Positions 36,501 through 49,696 are shown, counted from the first letter of the stretch. The stretch is 64,000 bases of DNA from Paracentrotus lividus (GCA_940671915.1 CALNVZ010000649.1:3264012-3328011); one strand, 5' to 3'. The notes: generated by a model not told the origin, from the letters alone. Made by a program: numbers and translations.

Positions 36501-37299
36501 GAAATTAATACTGACAGGCAGGACCAAAAAATTCTATAAGAAATAGAGGATTGTCCCGGTTTTTTTTGTTGTTGTTGAAATCTCAGATGTTGTATTATCT
36601 CTTGGGAACCTTTGAAAAGAAAGATTAAGAAAGAAAGAAAAAAAATGTGAAATTTGCCAACAGGCTACTGTATAAGTTAATCTCATAGAGGTACATGTAT
36701 GAGATTTTTTGTATTATGTAATTCTTAGCATTATGTTTTAAAGATAATGCCAAAGCATCAGTAAAAACAAACTGTGCGAGCTATTAAAAAGTTGTGATGA
36801 AGAAGAGGATGCATTTGTTCCTTACATCCATCCCGTGCATCCTCCATTTCCATGACGATGCATACAAGAAGCGCTCGATCCCTTGGTATCTCATGTTATT
36901 ATGCCTGTGGCTTGGGAGCAAACAATAATTTATTCACAGTGGGCAGAATACCCTACCAGGTTTGAATTAGGACAGAGGTGTTCCAATTTGCATCCAACAT
37001 TGCTCATATGCCCAAACTACACTTTGTATCTGTAAGATTGCTTGTAATGTTGCAGTATTTTCTGGACTATACATGTGTAGCTATCAGTAGCGGTGTTAAA
37101 TAAAGTGGTGTCCATAATGCAGTATTGAGGTTCCTATTATCACGCTTATTTTGTGGCTATTTCTGCCGAAACGACACACTTTCATATAAGAATACTGCAA
37201 TATTGTGATGCTATTACTGTATTTTGTGGCTTATATGAATAGGCAAGTGATCAACATTGACGATATTGCAGTGTTTTTGTATACACTCATCTGGGCTTC
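33540..37299. other. stretch without recognised exons
   Basis: Ordinary AT-rich sequence, with TC/TG-rich runs at about 34980-35065 and a GAAAGAAAG stretch at 36618-36642. No exon or element is supported. Confidence 0.4.
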
Positions 37300-37765
37300 T
37301 GATACGCACCAATGTTTGTGATGACCCATTCAGGATAGTCGCTTGGTACCTTTCACTGATTATTAGGGTTCCGCAATTTTACGATAATTACATATATCAT
37401 TTTTACTTTGTGAGGATGAATTTTAGTGAGGGGTGTTCCCTTTGAATACCCCTCNNNNNNNNNNNNNNNNNNNNNGTCTGCGTCAATGCCTGTGATGATT
37501 CATGATACGTAGTCTCTAGATATGTTCTGCTTATGAGTAGGATTCCGCAGTGGAACCAAAGGATGATTGCATCTGGATAAACGTTAGTATTCGTAACAAC
37601 CTATGAGGATAAAATTAGAATTAATATTGGCCAATAAAATTGGGGAAGGGGTGTGCGCCCCCTAAGTAACCCCCTAGATACATGTATGCGTCAGTGTTTG
37701 TAATGATTCATCATGCAGTCTCTCGATGTCTTTCGCTGATGATTAGGGTTCCGCTTTGGCACCAA
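37300..37765. repeat. three diverged tandem units spanning an assembly gap
   Basis: The block CAATGTTTGTGATGACCCATT...ATTAGGGTTCCGC begins near 37303 and recurs as CAATGCCTGTGATGATTCAT near 37484 and as CAGTGTTTGTAATGATTCAT near 37690. The spacing is about 180-210 bp. The 21 Ns sit between unit 1 and unit 2. Confidence 0.8.
37455..37475. other. assembly gap (21 N)
   Basis: Run of N. It lies in a tandem repeat, so its nominal size should not be trusted. Confidence 0.99.
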
Positions 37766-38482
37766 ATGATGAGTATGTTCACATGCAAACTCGATAACAT
37801 ACAAGAAGCTCTCAAATGACATCATCAGTAATGAAACACATTGATGGTTATTTTTGTGTGCCTGTGTGGCATCACGGTTATCAATGCTGCTGGCACTGCC
37901 ATTAACTTTGTGTAGTGTTTCACCATCTACTATAGATAGCCTTATATCTCATTTTTTGAGATATTTGATTTCAAAGACAAATTTATTTCAGATGAAATAT
38001 CAATTTTGTAAATTAGCTTCTAGTACTAGATGAAGGTAATGGAGATCTATATTTATGTTTTTATCTGGGGCAAAGCTCCACTGATGAATCAACGTTATAG
38101 GCTGTATTCAGTGGTTGGATTCATGTGACGGCCATTAATTGTGATGAATGAGATTCCAAATGTGCAAATGGGTTAATGGATAGAGGGATATATTTCCGTA
38201 GAAATGTGGCATTACCCATGGGAATTCTTTCTGAAATAGGTCGGGATCATTATCAGGCGCTTCAGCATGGACCATCTGAAAGGGGATTACACAGTTTTGA
38301 AATTTACCCTGCTTGTCTTGTTTGTACAGGGAATAAAAAAGGGGATGGGGTGGGGTGAGAGGGGGGAGAGTAGGGTTGAGCAGGAGTGCAGAGGAGGGAA
38401 AAATATTCTGGTATTTTTTCAGGGTCATATCATGTTGACCCTCTTTTGAAACATGATTCTTTGGCCCTTATTCTAGATGGAA

Positions 38483-38599
38483 GACTGAGTTTGTTTGAGT
38501 TGAAGTTCGTGCAAAGCTTTTGTCTGATGTTGACTGATGCATCTGACAAAAGGATCTCTCAATAGCTTTGCACAAACTTCAACTCATACAAACTCGGTC
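38483..38599. mobile_element. short hairpin MITE
   Basis: GACTGAGTTTGTTTGAGTTG at the left pairs with CAACTCATACAAACTCGGTC at the right; arms of about 38 bases with few mismatches surround a loop containing GTCTGATGTT and GATGCATCTGAC. Confidence 0.7.
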
Positions 38600-39359
38600 T
38601 ACAATTCAGAAAATGTGCCATTAAGTGTGGATTTCTATAGTTAAAGACCTTAACTTCTTGCCATGTAAAGATCTAAGATGCATTTATCCTTTTGATGTCC
38701 CAATTCCCCTGGATCTGAATTAAAACCATACATGAACATGTACATGTAGTTCCTGTAGTTTTATGCATGTTACATGTTTACATACTAGCGGTAAAGTGGA
38801 AGCAGTTTTCTTTTTTTTTTCTCTCCCTCTTCTTAGATGTAGTTTACTTTTTAGTGTTAAAGTAGCTCTTTCACCAGAAGAGGAATAAGTAATTATTCAT
38901 GATTATTGTTATTATTGCTGTATAATGTTTCTACATCTACTGAAGATATTCTGATTTTTAAAATTTCCTTAACTTTGTGAATATATGAAAACAATGTTAT
39001 ACTTTATATGGTGCTACTCTCTATGAACATATTTTTTTTATAATATCAAAATACATGTAATCTCATTAAAAAGACAATGAAGACCTACATGTACACTGTT
39101 TTACCATGCATTGATCAATATAAATACATGTACATGTATTCCACTTCAGATTCCAGAAATGCATAAGCATCCCTTATCAGTAATTGATACATTTATGCAA
39201 TTTTACACAAATATTTTTTGCTATAAATAAGCACCATTTCCGGTGACGGCAATCATTTCCAGGAAGGAGTATCAACGCAATCACAGTGAATATATTAACG
39301 CATCATTCTGGGAAAATAGTGACATCAGCCAAAGGATATGCTTAGTCGTGGTTTAGCTA

Positions 39360-39810
39360 AATATCCTCATGAATATTAATGACATAGGGTGCATATTGCA
39401 ACGGTGACAAATGTAGGTCTTTTGATTTGAGATAAAAAGATTGTGTTCTAGATTGCTAAATTTAAACATAAATATTCATAAACTTGATGGGGTTTCAGCT
39501 ACATTTCCACATGAATACTTATTACAAGTGTGCAATGCAACAGTGACGAATGTAGGTTACAAATTTAGGTAGAGAGAAAAAGATTAGAACCGTTATTGTT
39601 TTTTTTTTTCCGCTAGATTTACACATGAGCATTCATAAATAAGATTGGGTTTAGGTAGAGATTTCTTCATGAATATTCATGACCAGCGTGCATTGCGATA
39701 TTGAAAAATGTATATTGAGCAGAGATAAAAAGAATAGTTCTGTGAATATTCATAAGCTAGAGGGTGTTTATGTAGATTTCCTCATGAATATTCATTGCGA
39801 GGTTGCATGG
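39360..39810. repeat. degenerate tandem repeat carrying ATGAATATTCAT palindromes
   Basis: Four diverged units share the order: (T)TCATGAATATTCAT, GTGCATTGC..A..GTGA, then AGAGATAAAAAGA. The palindrome is exact at 39669-39680 and 39784-39795, one base off at 39370-39381 and 39742-39753, and more decayed at about 39508 and 39627. Confidence 0.75.
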
Positions 39811-40814
39811 AATTAGGTTGGTTGGCAAGAGGTAGCTGTTGTTTTTTTTTACCCAGCTATTGTGATATGGCAAGCTAAAAGCAAGTATCCTCATTGGTAA
39901 TAATATAGTAACTGTCATTATTAACATTTACAGTTGATTATTATATCACTCAAATTGATTATCAGTCAAATTATAAATCATAATTAGGTTTTGCTTTTTG
40001 ATAATCTATTACCTTTAATGGTGATTATTTTTTCTTGCACATGTAATGGAGAAATAAGATAGTGGTGTCGGGCACTTTATAAAAGCAGACAATATGGGAA
40101 TAAATCATCAAATTGGCACCAGAATGTGTTAAAACGGACTGATCGAGTGAATGATATCTCAGAGGAGAAAATATATTTATTTTCCTTGGATATAGATTCA
40201 TGATCTTAATTTAGACATTAGATTTTAATTAACTTTAATAATTAATTTTAATTGTTTTTAATTAAAGTCATAGATGTAAAGTAAAAGAGTGACCAAAAAA
40301 AATGTTTCTGCTTCAGCCCAAATTTTTTTGCTTTTTATGATGTATTCATCACAAAAAATAGCCTCATAGTAAAGCAGAATATTTTGCAAGGAAATATGAA
40401 AAGCAATGCATTATAATAAGAAAAGCATTGCATTTTTGTTAAAATGAAAGGTAACTGATTAACTTTATAATATGATAGTAGAATATACACCATGCAACAT
40501 TATATCATACATGATGACATGTTCATCAGATCCACATGGTTATTTTCTCCCAGTGCCTCTATCCAAATATTTTTGTTGTAAGGCACTAATCCATATTTCT
40601 TGCTGGGGATATTTTTATGACAAACTATTTATCCACATGCAATGTTGACAGTAGCCCTCAGCCAAGCAAATAGGGTAGTTAAGGGATTCTTTTTCATCAG
40701 TGCAGGCTTCGTCGTCGTCGTGCAAGCAGCGCAATTTATTTTTGTTTGGTGATTGGCATTTGATTGGCTGGTTGTAAATGTCAAAGAGGCATTGCTGTTG
40801 ACATTTGTAGGCGC

Positions 40815-41680
40815 TGTATTGATTCCTGTGTAATAGAGTAGGTTTGACTCTGCCAAGCTTACGGGAGGTTTGTTCGCGATCGTCCTCGATTGCAGGGGGT
40901 TTCCTAGACCCACTGATCCTCTGTAGACTTAGAAATTGATCTTAGACGGTCGTCAACATCCACTTCTGATGGTCTTGATAGTGAATGCTCCAGGTCTACT
41001 GAATTTTATTCTTGTCTCCAACATAACACTAAATGAAAGTGATGTAATTCCTCTTGTACATGTACATGTATATCATTTGTTGAATAACAGTGCTGTTGAA
41101 TAATTATAAAAAAAGAGAAATGACAGAAATAAGAAACTTTCAAAAGGCATAGATTTTAATGTTAAACAATCAGTGAACTTCCAAAATAATTAGGAGCCAA
41201 ATAAGCAAGAGATTTTTATCAAATATTGTTATTAAGCCCCATCATTATAATTTATAAATATTCCATCAATCACTTTTTCAGTAATACTTCATCATTTGGC
41301 CACCTGGCTAGCCATTGAAAAAAAAAATCATTTGTGACATGCAAATATGAATTTGATTCGTTTCATTGATATGAAATTTCTTAACTACAAAATTTGTAAT
41401 ATTCGCCTTTCAGACTGATCAAAAAGGTCTGTAAATATTGTAATTCATATATTTGGGAATGATCATTTGTGTTTGTATTGATTCCCCTGTAATAGAGTAG
41501 GGTTGACTCTTTCAAGTTTATGGGAGATTCTTTCCCCATATTCGTTGATGGCAGGGGTTTCTAGACCAAACGACTTTGCCATTGTCCTTGGAGGCAGGAG
41601 GTTTCCTAGACAAACCAATTCTCTATAGACTTAGAAATTGATCTTTGATGGTCATCAACATCCACTTCTGATGGTTAGGG
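40815..41680. repeat. dispersed direct duplication (two copies)
   Basis: Copy A at 40815-40980 and copy B at 41473-41680 share GTATTGATTCC, TAATAGAGTAGG, TAGACTTAGAAATTGATCTT and CATCCACTTCTGATGG in the same order. Copy B has about 40 extra bases containing a second GGAGGCAGGAGG block. Confidence 0.8.
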
Positions 41681-41684
41681 ATTC

Positions 41685-44214
41685 TGGAGACTGCACTTGT
41701 CCTTGTTACAATAACATAATGTAAATTTGGACAAAAAGGGAAAAAAAAGTACTGGGTTAAGTGTTCAGAGAACCTTGTCATATTTACATTTGTGCACAAT
41801 CTCCACTCCTCGGGGAGCAATACTGGCATGTAAAGTCTTTGAAAACAGGGTTATTCAATATGGATTTTGTGAGATTTGCTGTTCCAAGGGACCTAAAGTA
41901 TTGTCTTTCGCAGTCAGGTGGTCTACATGCATTATTAAAGCAACTCTGAGAGAGAAAGAGCCGGAGTTCTTATATTATCATTAAAAAGCATCATTAATAT
42001 ACTCAGTATTTGTGATAGGATTATTTTTTGTTTCATTAAATGATATAGAGAGATATTTAGATCTGAACAAAAGGATAATAGCTTTGGCAGATACATGTAG
42101 GCCTACTAGAGGTTTCCATCATACAATCATCATAATAAACTTCAAGACTAACGAGGGTGTTGAAATTGTTCAACAAAAGTCTAGGACTGACAAAATATTA
42201 GATTTCACTGCATCACTATTGTTTCATTATGCAATTATTTTATCCTTTGTATTTGTGGGAATGTCAGGAAATATTATTTTTTCTTTCAACAGAGAATATT
42301 TCAATTATTTACTGGTATACTGTACATGTCACAAAACCTTTCCCCTTCAAAATATTCATTGAACAACTCCTGGAAACAGATGCCATGTCATCTGACAATG
42401 AAACAATGTTCCTAATATATAGCCAATTGCTGGCAGTTCAAATTGAGAAAGTGGGTATATGTACATGCTTTAGAGGTGCAGTGGCATTTGTAGGTCATCT
42501 GCGGTCTGAATTTAATTAATTTTTAATAAGTTGGCCTTAGAGTTTCAAAGTGATCCATCATGTACAATGTAGTGAGCGATGATTCAATTCAATTGGCTCT
42601 ATAATATCTGATATTTTTATACACTATTGTATATGTTTCCCATGCAGAACTCTGGTTGAACTCGTACAGTTGAAAATGAATTATGCAAATTCTAAAGGGC
42701 TTATGCCCCTCAGAAAATAAACCCATTTAACAATGAGTATCATTAATAATCATTAAGTCACTCATTTAGTTTCCATCATCATGTTGACTTTGTGATGTAC
42801 ATAATCCTTGTAAATAATTGGATAATTTTTGTTGGAGGAAACATTAATATTTCATAACTTTGCAAAATATATAAAACAAATGAAGTGATTACTGTAAAAT
42901 ATAATATTTTGAGTTGTGTTTAGGGGGTATTAGGGAATACAATCGTCATGATCCCTCGTACCTTGACAATTTATGTTACTTCTGAAAAAATATAATCTTT
43001 TGTGAGGTAACGAGTCTATGAAGGCCTTCCACTATAATTCTTTTATATATAAACCAGATAAGTACAATGTACATGTGTCTGTCTATGTCTCCTACATTGT
43101 AAATGGTGATTTGTCATCAGAGAAAAGATAGTTACATGTGTGATCTATCATTATGCAGCTTCCTTAAAAAAAGGAAATAATAATCCATAAAGTCTTCCAT
43201 TATAATTCTTTTTATCAGACCGGTGTCAGTCGGTTTAATTTTGAGTTGTGTTTTTTCGTCAGAGAGAGGACAGTCCTAAGGATCTCTTGTATCATGTCGC
43301 GCAGACCCTCTTCTAAATGTCACGCACCCCCTGGGGCCCTTTTTTGAATGATTGGTGGGAGGATGAGTAGAGGGGGGGGGGGGTCATTTTCCGGTCGGTT
43401 GGACTACAGAGAGGATTTTGAAGAGGAACAATGAAGAGGGTACCACACATTGTGTCCACACGTTGAAATTTACTTTCTGGCTACACATTCATGGTCATTA
43501 CATGTACATGTATCCATACTTTACATATTTTCTTTAGAGTTAAATGCTAAACCTTCGTATACATTTAATTAAGAAGGCTGTCTAAAGAGAAGGCAGGGGT
43601 GTCATTTTCCAGGTTGGTTAGGCTAAGAAAAAGAGTTTGAATAGGAGCATAGAAGAAATGGCCATATATTTGTTAGCTGTATACATGTTTTATGTTACCT
43701 GTATACCTGTTTTATGTTACATATGGATCCACAATTAACCCATATTGTAAGAAAAAATATCTTTCATGAATTCTTTCCCCAAACACCGCCACCCCCCCAA
43801 AAAGAGATTACTTTTACCTTCCCGCTTTGCATTTCTTTCATTGTGATGTAGCATACCAGGAAAATGCAGTGACAAAGGGGCTGAACCGTAATGTAAAAAG
43901 CAAACTCCTTCAGGGGAGACTAGTCACCTGAGAGCTAAAGGATAAGTAGTGAAATGGGGTTTGAAAAGCATAACTCCTGTAATCAATAATGAAATGTATT
44001 TTGCCCTGGAGTTACTGTAGTTTTTCAATCAATCGTGCTCATGCATTCTCTGCGTTGCTGGAAGACTCATTGAATGTACTAAGGAGATGGGTGGAATGTA
44101 TTGCATCTTCGACTAATGCAAATATATGTCAAATATGATTATTTGCGCTTAATGCATACAATGTAGTAGAGATTTTGTAGTCGTCAGTAAATGAATACTT
44201 ACATGTATGTTGTA
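41685..44214. other. stretch without recognised exons
   Basis: AT-rich, several short open frames with no family signature. Poly-G occurs at about 43373-43383. No gene is supported. Confidence 0.4.
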
Positions 44215-44216
44215 TA

Positions 44217-44850
44217 CAGTTGGGGTCAGAAGTTTACATACATATTGTACGCCTGCTTGATTACCCCAAATATCATCACATCCAAAAAATCATAAAATAT
44301 ATCTTTAAAAATATATTTGCTACCATGACCAATCTGGTATTAAACAAATGAGGTTATTATGCCATTTCTTCACACTGGCATGTCATTAGGTGCTTAAGAA
44401 TATCTAAAGGTCATTTTATTCCCAAAATCTTCACATAGACAAATTTGATGCAAATCTTGGCCAAAGCATTTCATGTTTTGGCTCATTACCTCTTGCCACA
44501 AACGTATCAGTAAATAGTTGTTGTTTTTGTTTAGTGGTGAAATATAAAGATAAAACATGTGATAATAATCATAGATTTGACATTTATATAGTGCTATGAA
44601 GTGACGTTTCAAAAAAATATTTTGACTAAGGATGCTATATATTTTCCATAAAGAAACTTCCACCTAAAAATATACTTTAATCCATCGGCATTCCATCCGC
44701 ATGGAAAAGCTTGATAGGCTCATTTATTGGATACTAAATTTGTCATGGTTGTACTTATATTTCTAAAGATGCATTAAGTTTTTATGATGTTTGGTAATTG
44801 AACATTCTCATAAAATTTTCTAGAGGTATTTAAACTTCTGAACCTGACTG
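44217..44850. mobile_element. Tc1-type non-autonomous element with Sleeping Beauty-like ends
   Basis: The left end CAGTTGGGGTCAGAAGTTTA, followed by CATACAT, resembles the classic Tc1 terminal motif of salmonid-type elements. The right end TTTAAACTTCTGAACCTGACTG is its degenerate inverse. The left border has TA. About 634 bp with no transposase. Confidence 0.7.
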
Positions 44851-46172
44851 AATTTATATGTGACATTGAGGGAACATTTCATTTATTATTTAGATGAGTT
44901 TTAAAGGAAAATTTTTATTTTGTCAAATTTCATTTTAGGTATTAGCAAAAAAAAAAATATATATATATTGTTATTAATTTTTTTTGTAATCATAACTTCA
45001 ATATAACATTTTCTTTAAATCAAACTTTATTTTTTTATTTCTTTGAAGAATATGTTGAAAGACACTTAAAAAGAATATGGTTAAGTGTTTCTACTTTTTT
45101 GTCAAGTATCAAGGAACTTGTATAAATGTAAGCTGTGAAAAATATCAGTGTCTACAGATCAATTGTCTTCATATTTAGTCATTTACATTGAGGTGTTACA
45201 CACAGTAATTTGCAAAAATTTCTGAAACATTATACACTTGTTTCTACAAAAACAAATGCCTCTTAATTATCTCAAGATATTTATTGAAGTTTTATATGTA
45301 GTGTAAATGTCTACAAAAATGACTCTGAAATGATATATTTTCTTATTACATGAAAGGAATTAATCACAATGCACAAAATATAAAAGATCTGTTTTGAATA
45401 ATATTGAAAATGATCCACAGATATGAGCAGAATTTCCTGTACGTGTCCTCATCATCAAGATTATCAACTATATTCCATGGCCATCAAGATGATCTTTCCA
45501 AACATTATTGTCTTAAATTGAAGCCAAAAATGCAAAACAAAATTAATTGATGAGATGTCCTTATTCCCGTGTCAGCAGCTGTTAGTCTATCACAATCACA
45601 GGATGTTCATATATGAATGCCAGAAGGGTATTAACTCAAATAGTTTAACATCTACTTACTGCCCTTCTCGCTCTAACAGATGAGGCCTTTTATGCAAGTA
45701 AAAAAAACAAACATGTAAAACAGTACTTGAATACTGATGGAGCTACCCTGTTTAAAGAAGACAAAATAAATTAATAAATAAGTAAATTAAAATGACTACA
45801 TTACAACTGAAAAACAGACATGTCTTTATGAAACAAAATCAAAATTATGCGAGAGATACATTTAATAGTCTCTAAAGTGTCGGATCACATATCAATCGCG
45901 GTCAGTGAGATTTGTAAAAAAAATCTGGCCGTTATACCCTTGCTTTTACAAACTGCACTACATATGAAATTATCAAAAACAGCTATTCTTATAATTTTTG
46001 ATTTTGTCACGTACATGTACCGGTACTTGCAAGTTGCTCTGCGCTTCATTAAATGCAATAATACTCAAAAACATAATAGCAGGATATGCATGTAATTGTC
46101 TGGTGAGAGCTCTTAAGAGGGATAATGAGGTTTTCTGTTCAAGGTGGAAAACAGATAACATCACGTCTTCTT

Positions 46173-46363
46173 AGACGCCTTCTCCAAACAAAGTGCGTCA
46201 GTTCCCGGCAGCTTCCTGATCCAACGTGAGAAACAATCGGCTTTCTGCTTTTAACGTGTTTAAGCCGTATCAAGATTTCGGGATTCTATTCAAAAGCCGA
46301 TAAATAGTCTTTTGGTACAAAAGACGCGGGAAGCTGACGCACTTTGTTTGGAGAAGGTGCCTT
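46173..46363. mobile_element. MITE with CCTTCTCCAAACAAAGTGCG ends
   Basis: CCTTCTCCAAACAAAGTGCGTCAG at 46179 is exactly inverted at 46332-46355, and a CGGC/GCCG-containing inner part is also symmetric (AATCGGCTTT and AAAGCCGATAA). About 190 bp. Confidence 0.8.
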
Positions 46364-47591
46364 ATAAGGTTTGTTAAGAGTCAGAAAGTCCTTAAGATTC
46401 ATATTTCTATATAGATCTCAGATGATACACAAATACAAAATATATCCTTGAAACTTGTTGTTTTTCTTTTTTTCATTGATCAATTAACTTTTAACAGAGG
46501 TCCGTGTAGATTTGAATTATTAATAATTTTTTTATGGATTATCTTATTTAGAGCCAGAACTTCTCTTTCTCAAATAACTTTAATTAAAAGAACTTTACAC
46601 TAAAACCTTCTGGATGTCAATTTACAAGATAGTTAATTTCAACCATTACGCTATTATTGTATCAATTGTAATTTGTATGCTACAATAGAATTTATACAAC
46701 TGGATGTAGCTTGGCTATGTAGTTCGCAACAGACGTACGTCATCACAAGGCTGAATACTCCAGTATCAAAAGCCCCCACCCTCCCCCTATCCAGAAGTAG
46801 AACTTCTGTCCATTCACACAATGATAGAAATCATCAATTATTGATTAGGCTAAAAGTCTTCTTTCTTTCAGCGACACGATACGCAATGCCTGAAGTAGCT
46901 AAATAGCACACTGCGGTTATTGATTAGTTAAAGAACTGGGCCATCCTTTTATAAACGGCCTAATCCTAGTACAGAGAGACGAAGAAAGCTTGTTGACGAA
47001 AGCAATCTAGCCATCCAGCCTCGTCTCCATGCCACCGCTGGTCATTTTATTTAACGACTGATTTCCATCCCCGCACCTGCGAGTTATAATACCTGCAACT
47101 CTTTCCCTCAAAGTTCCATCATTAATGAAACGTATTCATTTGTACATTGCTTCATAATTATTATAACTAATAAGTAGAATGTAAGGGTTCGCACATTGAA
47201 ATAGGAAAATAAATAATACAAGCAGTCTGTGAGGAGACTACCTATGGTGTTAGCGAGACAACAGCCTGTTGCATGTTAACCGACGTCCGCCAGAAGTGCA
47301 GGTCCTTCAATCAGCAACAGACGCAGTGTTTCTCAGGCATTACTTCATGCAGATCGACACTAGCTGCTCACTTGCTTCTGCATGGGCTGCTGTTATCTTC
47401 TTATTAATGGATTCTATATCCTCTTATTTCTTCATTTCTTAGTTTTTAATGAGATCCAGCGGTTCCTTGCGATATATTCTAGTAGTGCCTTGATGTCAGA
47501 CCCGTCCAACAAACCCCGTTCAGTGTGGACTTTATTGGATTATATCTAACTATTTTTATATGATTAGAACAGGATCTTAATTACAGCTACA

Positions 47592-47676
47592 ATGATATGT
47601 CTACGTTTTGCTGTAGTCAGTATCATTGTGATATTTTCCCTCTGTATGGTTTATGCCAGGGCAATTGAAACTGACG
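47592..47676 (+). CDS. second signal-peptide exon (partial)
   Basis: ATG followed by 27 more codons and one base: MICLRFAVVSIIVIFSLCMV, then YARAIETD, ending G|GTAAGT (phase 1). It is a clear secretory signal with cleavage likely after VYA or ARA. The mature start AIETD resembles AIEPETET of the exon at 11564, and the phase is the same. Two readings are possible: an alternative first exon of the same gene that would skip the Cys-rich exon, or the first exon of a tandem paralogue whose other exons lie beyond or unrecognised in the window. Confidence 0.55.
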
Positions 47677-47845
47677 GTAAGTGCTTTTTTAAGAAACATC
47701 TCTGCCATTTTCTCAAGTTTGATTTTAATTTTTAGATTCATTTAAATTTATTGTAATTTTTAGCAATAGGTTTGACAAATATTCTAATTGGTATTCCCAA
47801 CTCAGACATTGTTTATTCAAAATACCAGGAAGAAATAGGGGTATA

Positions 47846-48158
47846 CACTGTAAAAAAAAAAAATACAGAAAAGTGATGTCAGCAGAGTCACCATACAAAA
47901 ATGTAATTTAAAATAACAGTTTTGTTGTAAATTTCTCCTCTAATATTAATGAAAGCGATGAAAAAAATCATTAGAGTTCTATAGCTTACATATTTGGTTA
48001 AAACGGAACAAATGTGTTACTCCTGATGTATATTTTGTATTTCTCAAGTAATTATTTTCAGAAGAAATTTACAACAAAATTGTTTTTTAAATTACATTTT
48101 TTATGGCGACTCTGCTGACAGCAGATTTGCTGTAAAAACACAAATATTTTTTACAGTG
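47846..48158. mobile_element. CACTGT...ACAGTG MITE, copy 2
   Basis: Begins CACTGTAAAAAAAAAA and ends TTTTTTACAGTG. Almost the whole element folds back: AATGTAATTTAAAATAACAG and TTGTTGTAAATTTCT on the left are inverted on the right. It shares TTTATGGCGACTCT and TTGCTGTAAAAA with copy 1. Confidence 0.8.
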
Positions 48159-49617
48159 TACATTATACATCCTGTTTATGTATATTTTCTGTATGTTCAG
48201 TAATATATTATTCTTCAATTTCTTTAAACTTCATTTCAAATCTTTATTCCAACTACAAAGAATGTTGGCAAAATGATAAAAAGAAAAAGAAGAAAATCTA
48301 AATATCTTGCTTTAAAATTTATGCTTCTTCTCTTATTTGTGTTCATTTGTATGTCTTTCCATTTAATGTAAACTTTGGTACTATTACTAGTGTTGCATTA
48401 TGTGATCCTTTTAAAAGTTTGTAAGTATTTAGTCGAATTTTAGGATAAAGTACAAGTAGACCAAAAAAAAAAAAAAAAAAGAGGAAAAAAACAAAACAGA
48501 AACAAAACCACCATGGTGCATTCATAAGGTCACCAAATCCTTAGCATGTAATAAACTTGATTGATCGACATTATTATAGAAAAAAGGATAGTCAATGGTA
48601 ATAATTAAAGGTGCATGGGCCAAAAACAGAATTAAACATAACCGGTCAATTTATGGATCAGAAAAACAAAAATATTTTTAAATCAAACTTGTTCTTGGCT
48701 GTGAAGTGAAGCACTGGAGTGCGTTGTTCAGAATGTTATGTTTCATATGACAAACCATATATATATTTAAGTCACACCTCTAGAACCATGAAGCTATTTT
48801 CTAGATTCTACCATTTTCATTTTTACAAGTCCCTTTCCTTTTCATGTACAAAATATGCACAAGAATATATTACCCTGTGAAACAATTATTGGATCTCTCC
48901 CAAGTGATTTTAATCCTTAAAACCATGAGTATTTAATTGGCATCAAATATAATACTGGTCAGAATTAATTGAATAGCCCCAACTGTGAATTGGAAGGTGT
49001 AACCAACTGTACTTTTAGGTTGCACGTTTGACATGAGTGGTCAGTTAAATACCTCAAACATAATGCATAGATTTTGTTTCAATCTGTTGGCTTAGCTACT
49101 AGGCTCTACCCCTGAAAATGAAAGCTACCCATGAGCTATTTCTTCCAGTCGGCAGGGAACTAAAATTGTGTTTCAGATCAACAAATAATAAACAAATACA
49201 AATAATTTTTTATAGTAGTCCTATACAAAATACATGAGCTAAAGTGGTCCCTATATTATGTACAGTAATGTGATACTTAAAACAATCCTATTTGTGAGGT
49301 TTCTTTTGTTTTCCAAATCACTGTAAATGAAAATAAACAATAACATGTAGTGAGTAATAGGAAGTTTGAGAAAACATGTTTCAAAATTTTAAAATATTAA
49401 AATTATAACTGTTAAGCAAAGTCAGTCCAGAAAGTGCTATTAAAATCATTATTCTTTAGTAGGCTTATGTTTTCAGACAATTGTAGAAAATTGAATTTTT
49501 GCATCCTAATTGTTTATACTTTTGCCAAAGGACATATCGTGTTTCACCTTGAATTGCTTTTAAATTCGTTAGCAATATCTCCTATTACTGAAAAAGTTAT
49601 ATATTTGATATTATGAC

Positions 49618-49696
49618 ATAATTGTAAAGCGCTTAGAGATGAAATTGTTTCATATTAGGCGCTATATAAATCGCAACTATTATTATTATTATTAAG
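49618..49696 (+). mobile_element. CR1/L2-type LINE or SINE 3' tail
   Basis: ATTGTAAAGCGCTTAGAG, then AGGCGCTATATAAATC and an ATT repeat, is the same 3' end type as the LINE at 16770-17258. No reverse-transcriptase block is visible upstream. Confidence 0.65.
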
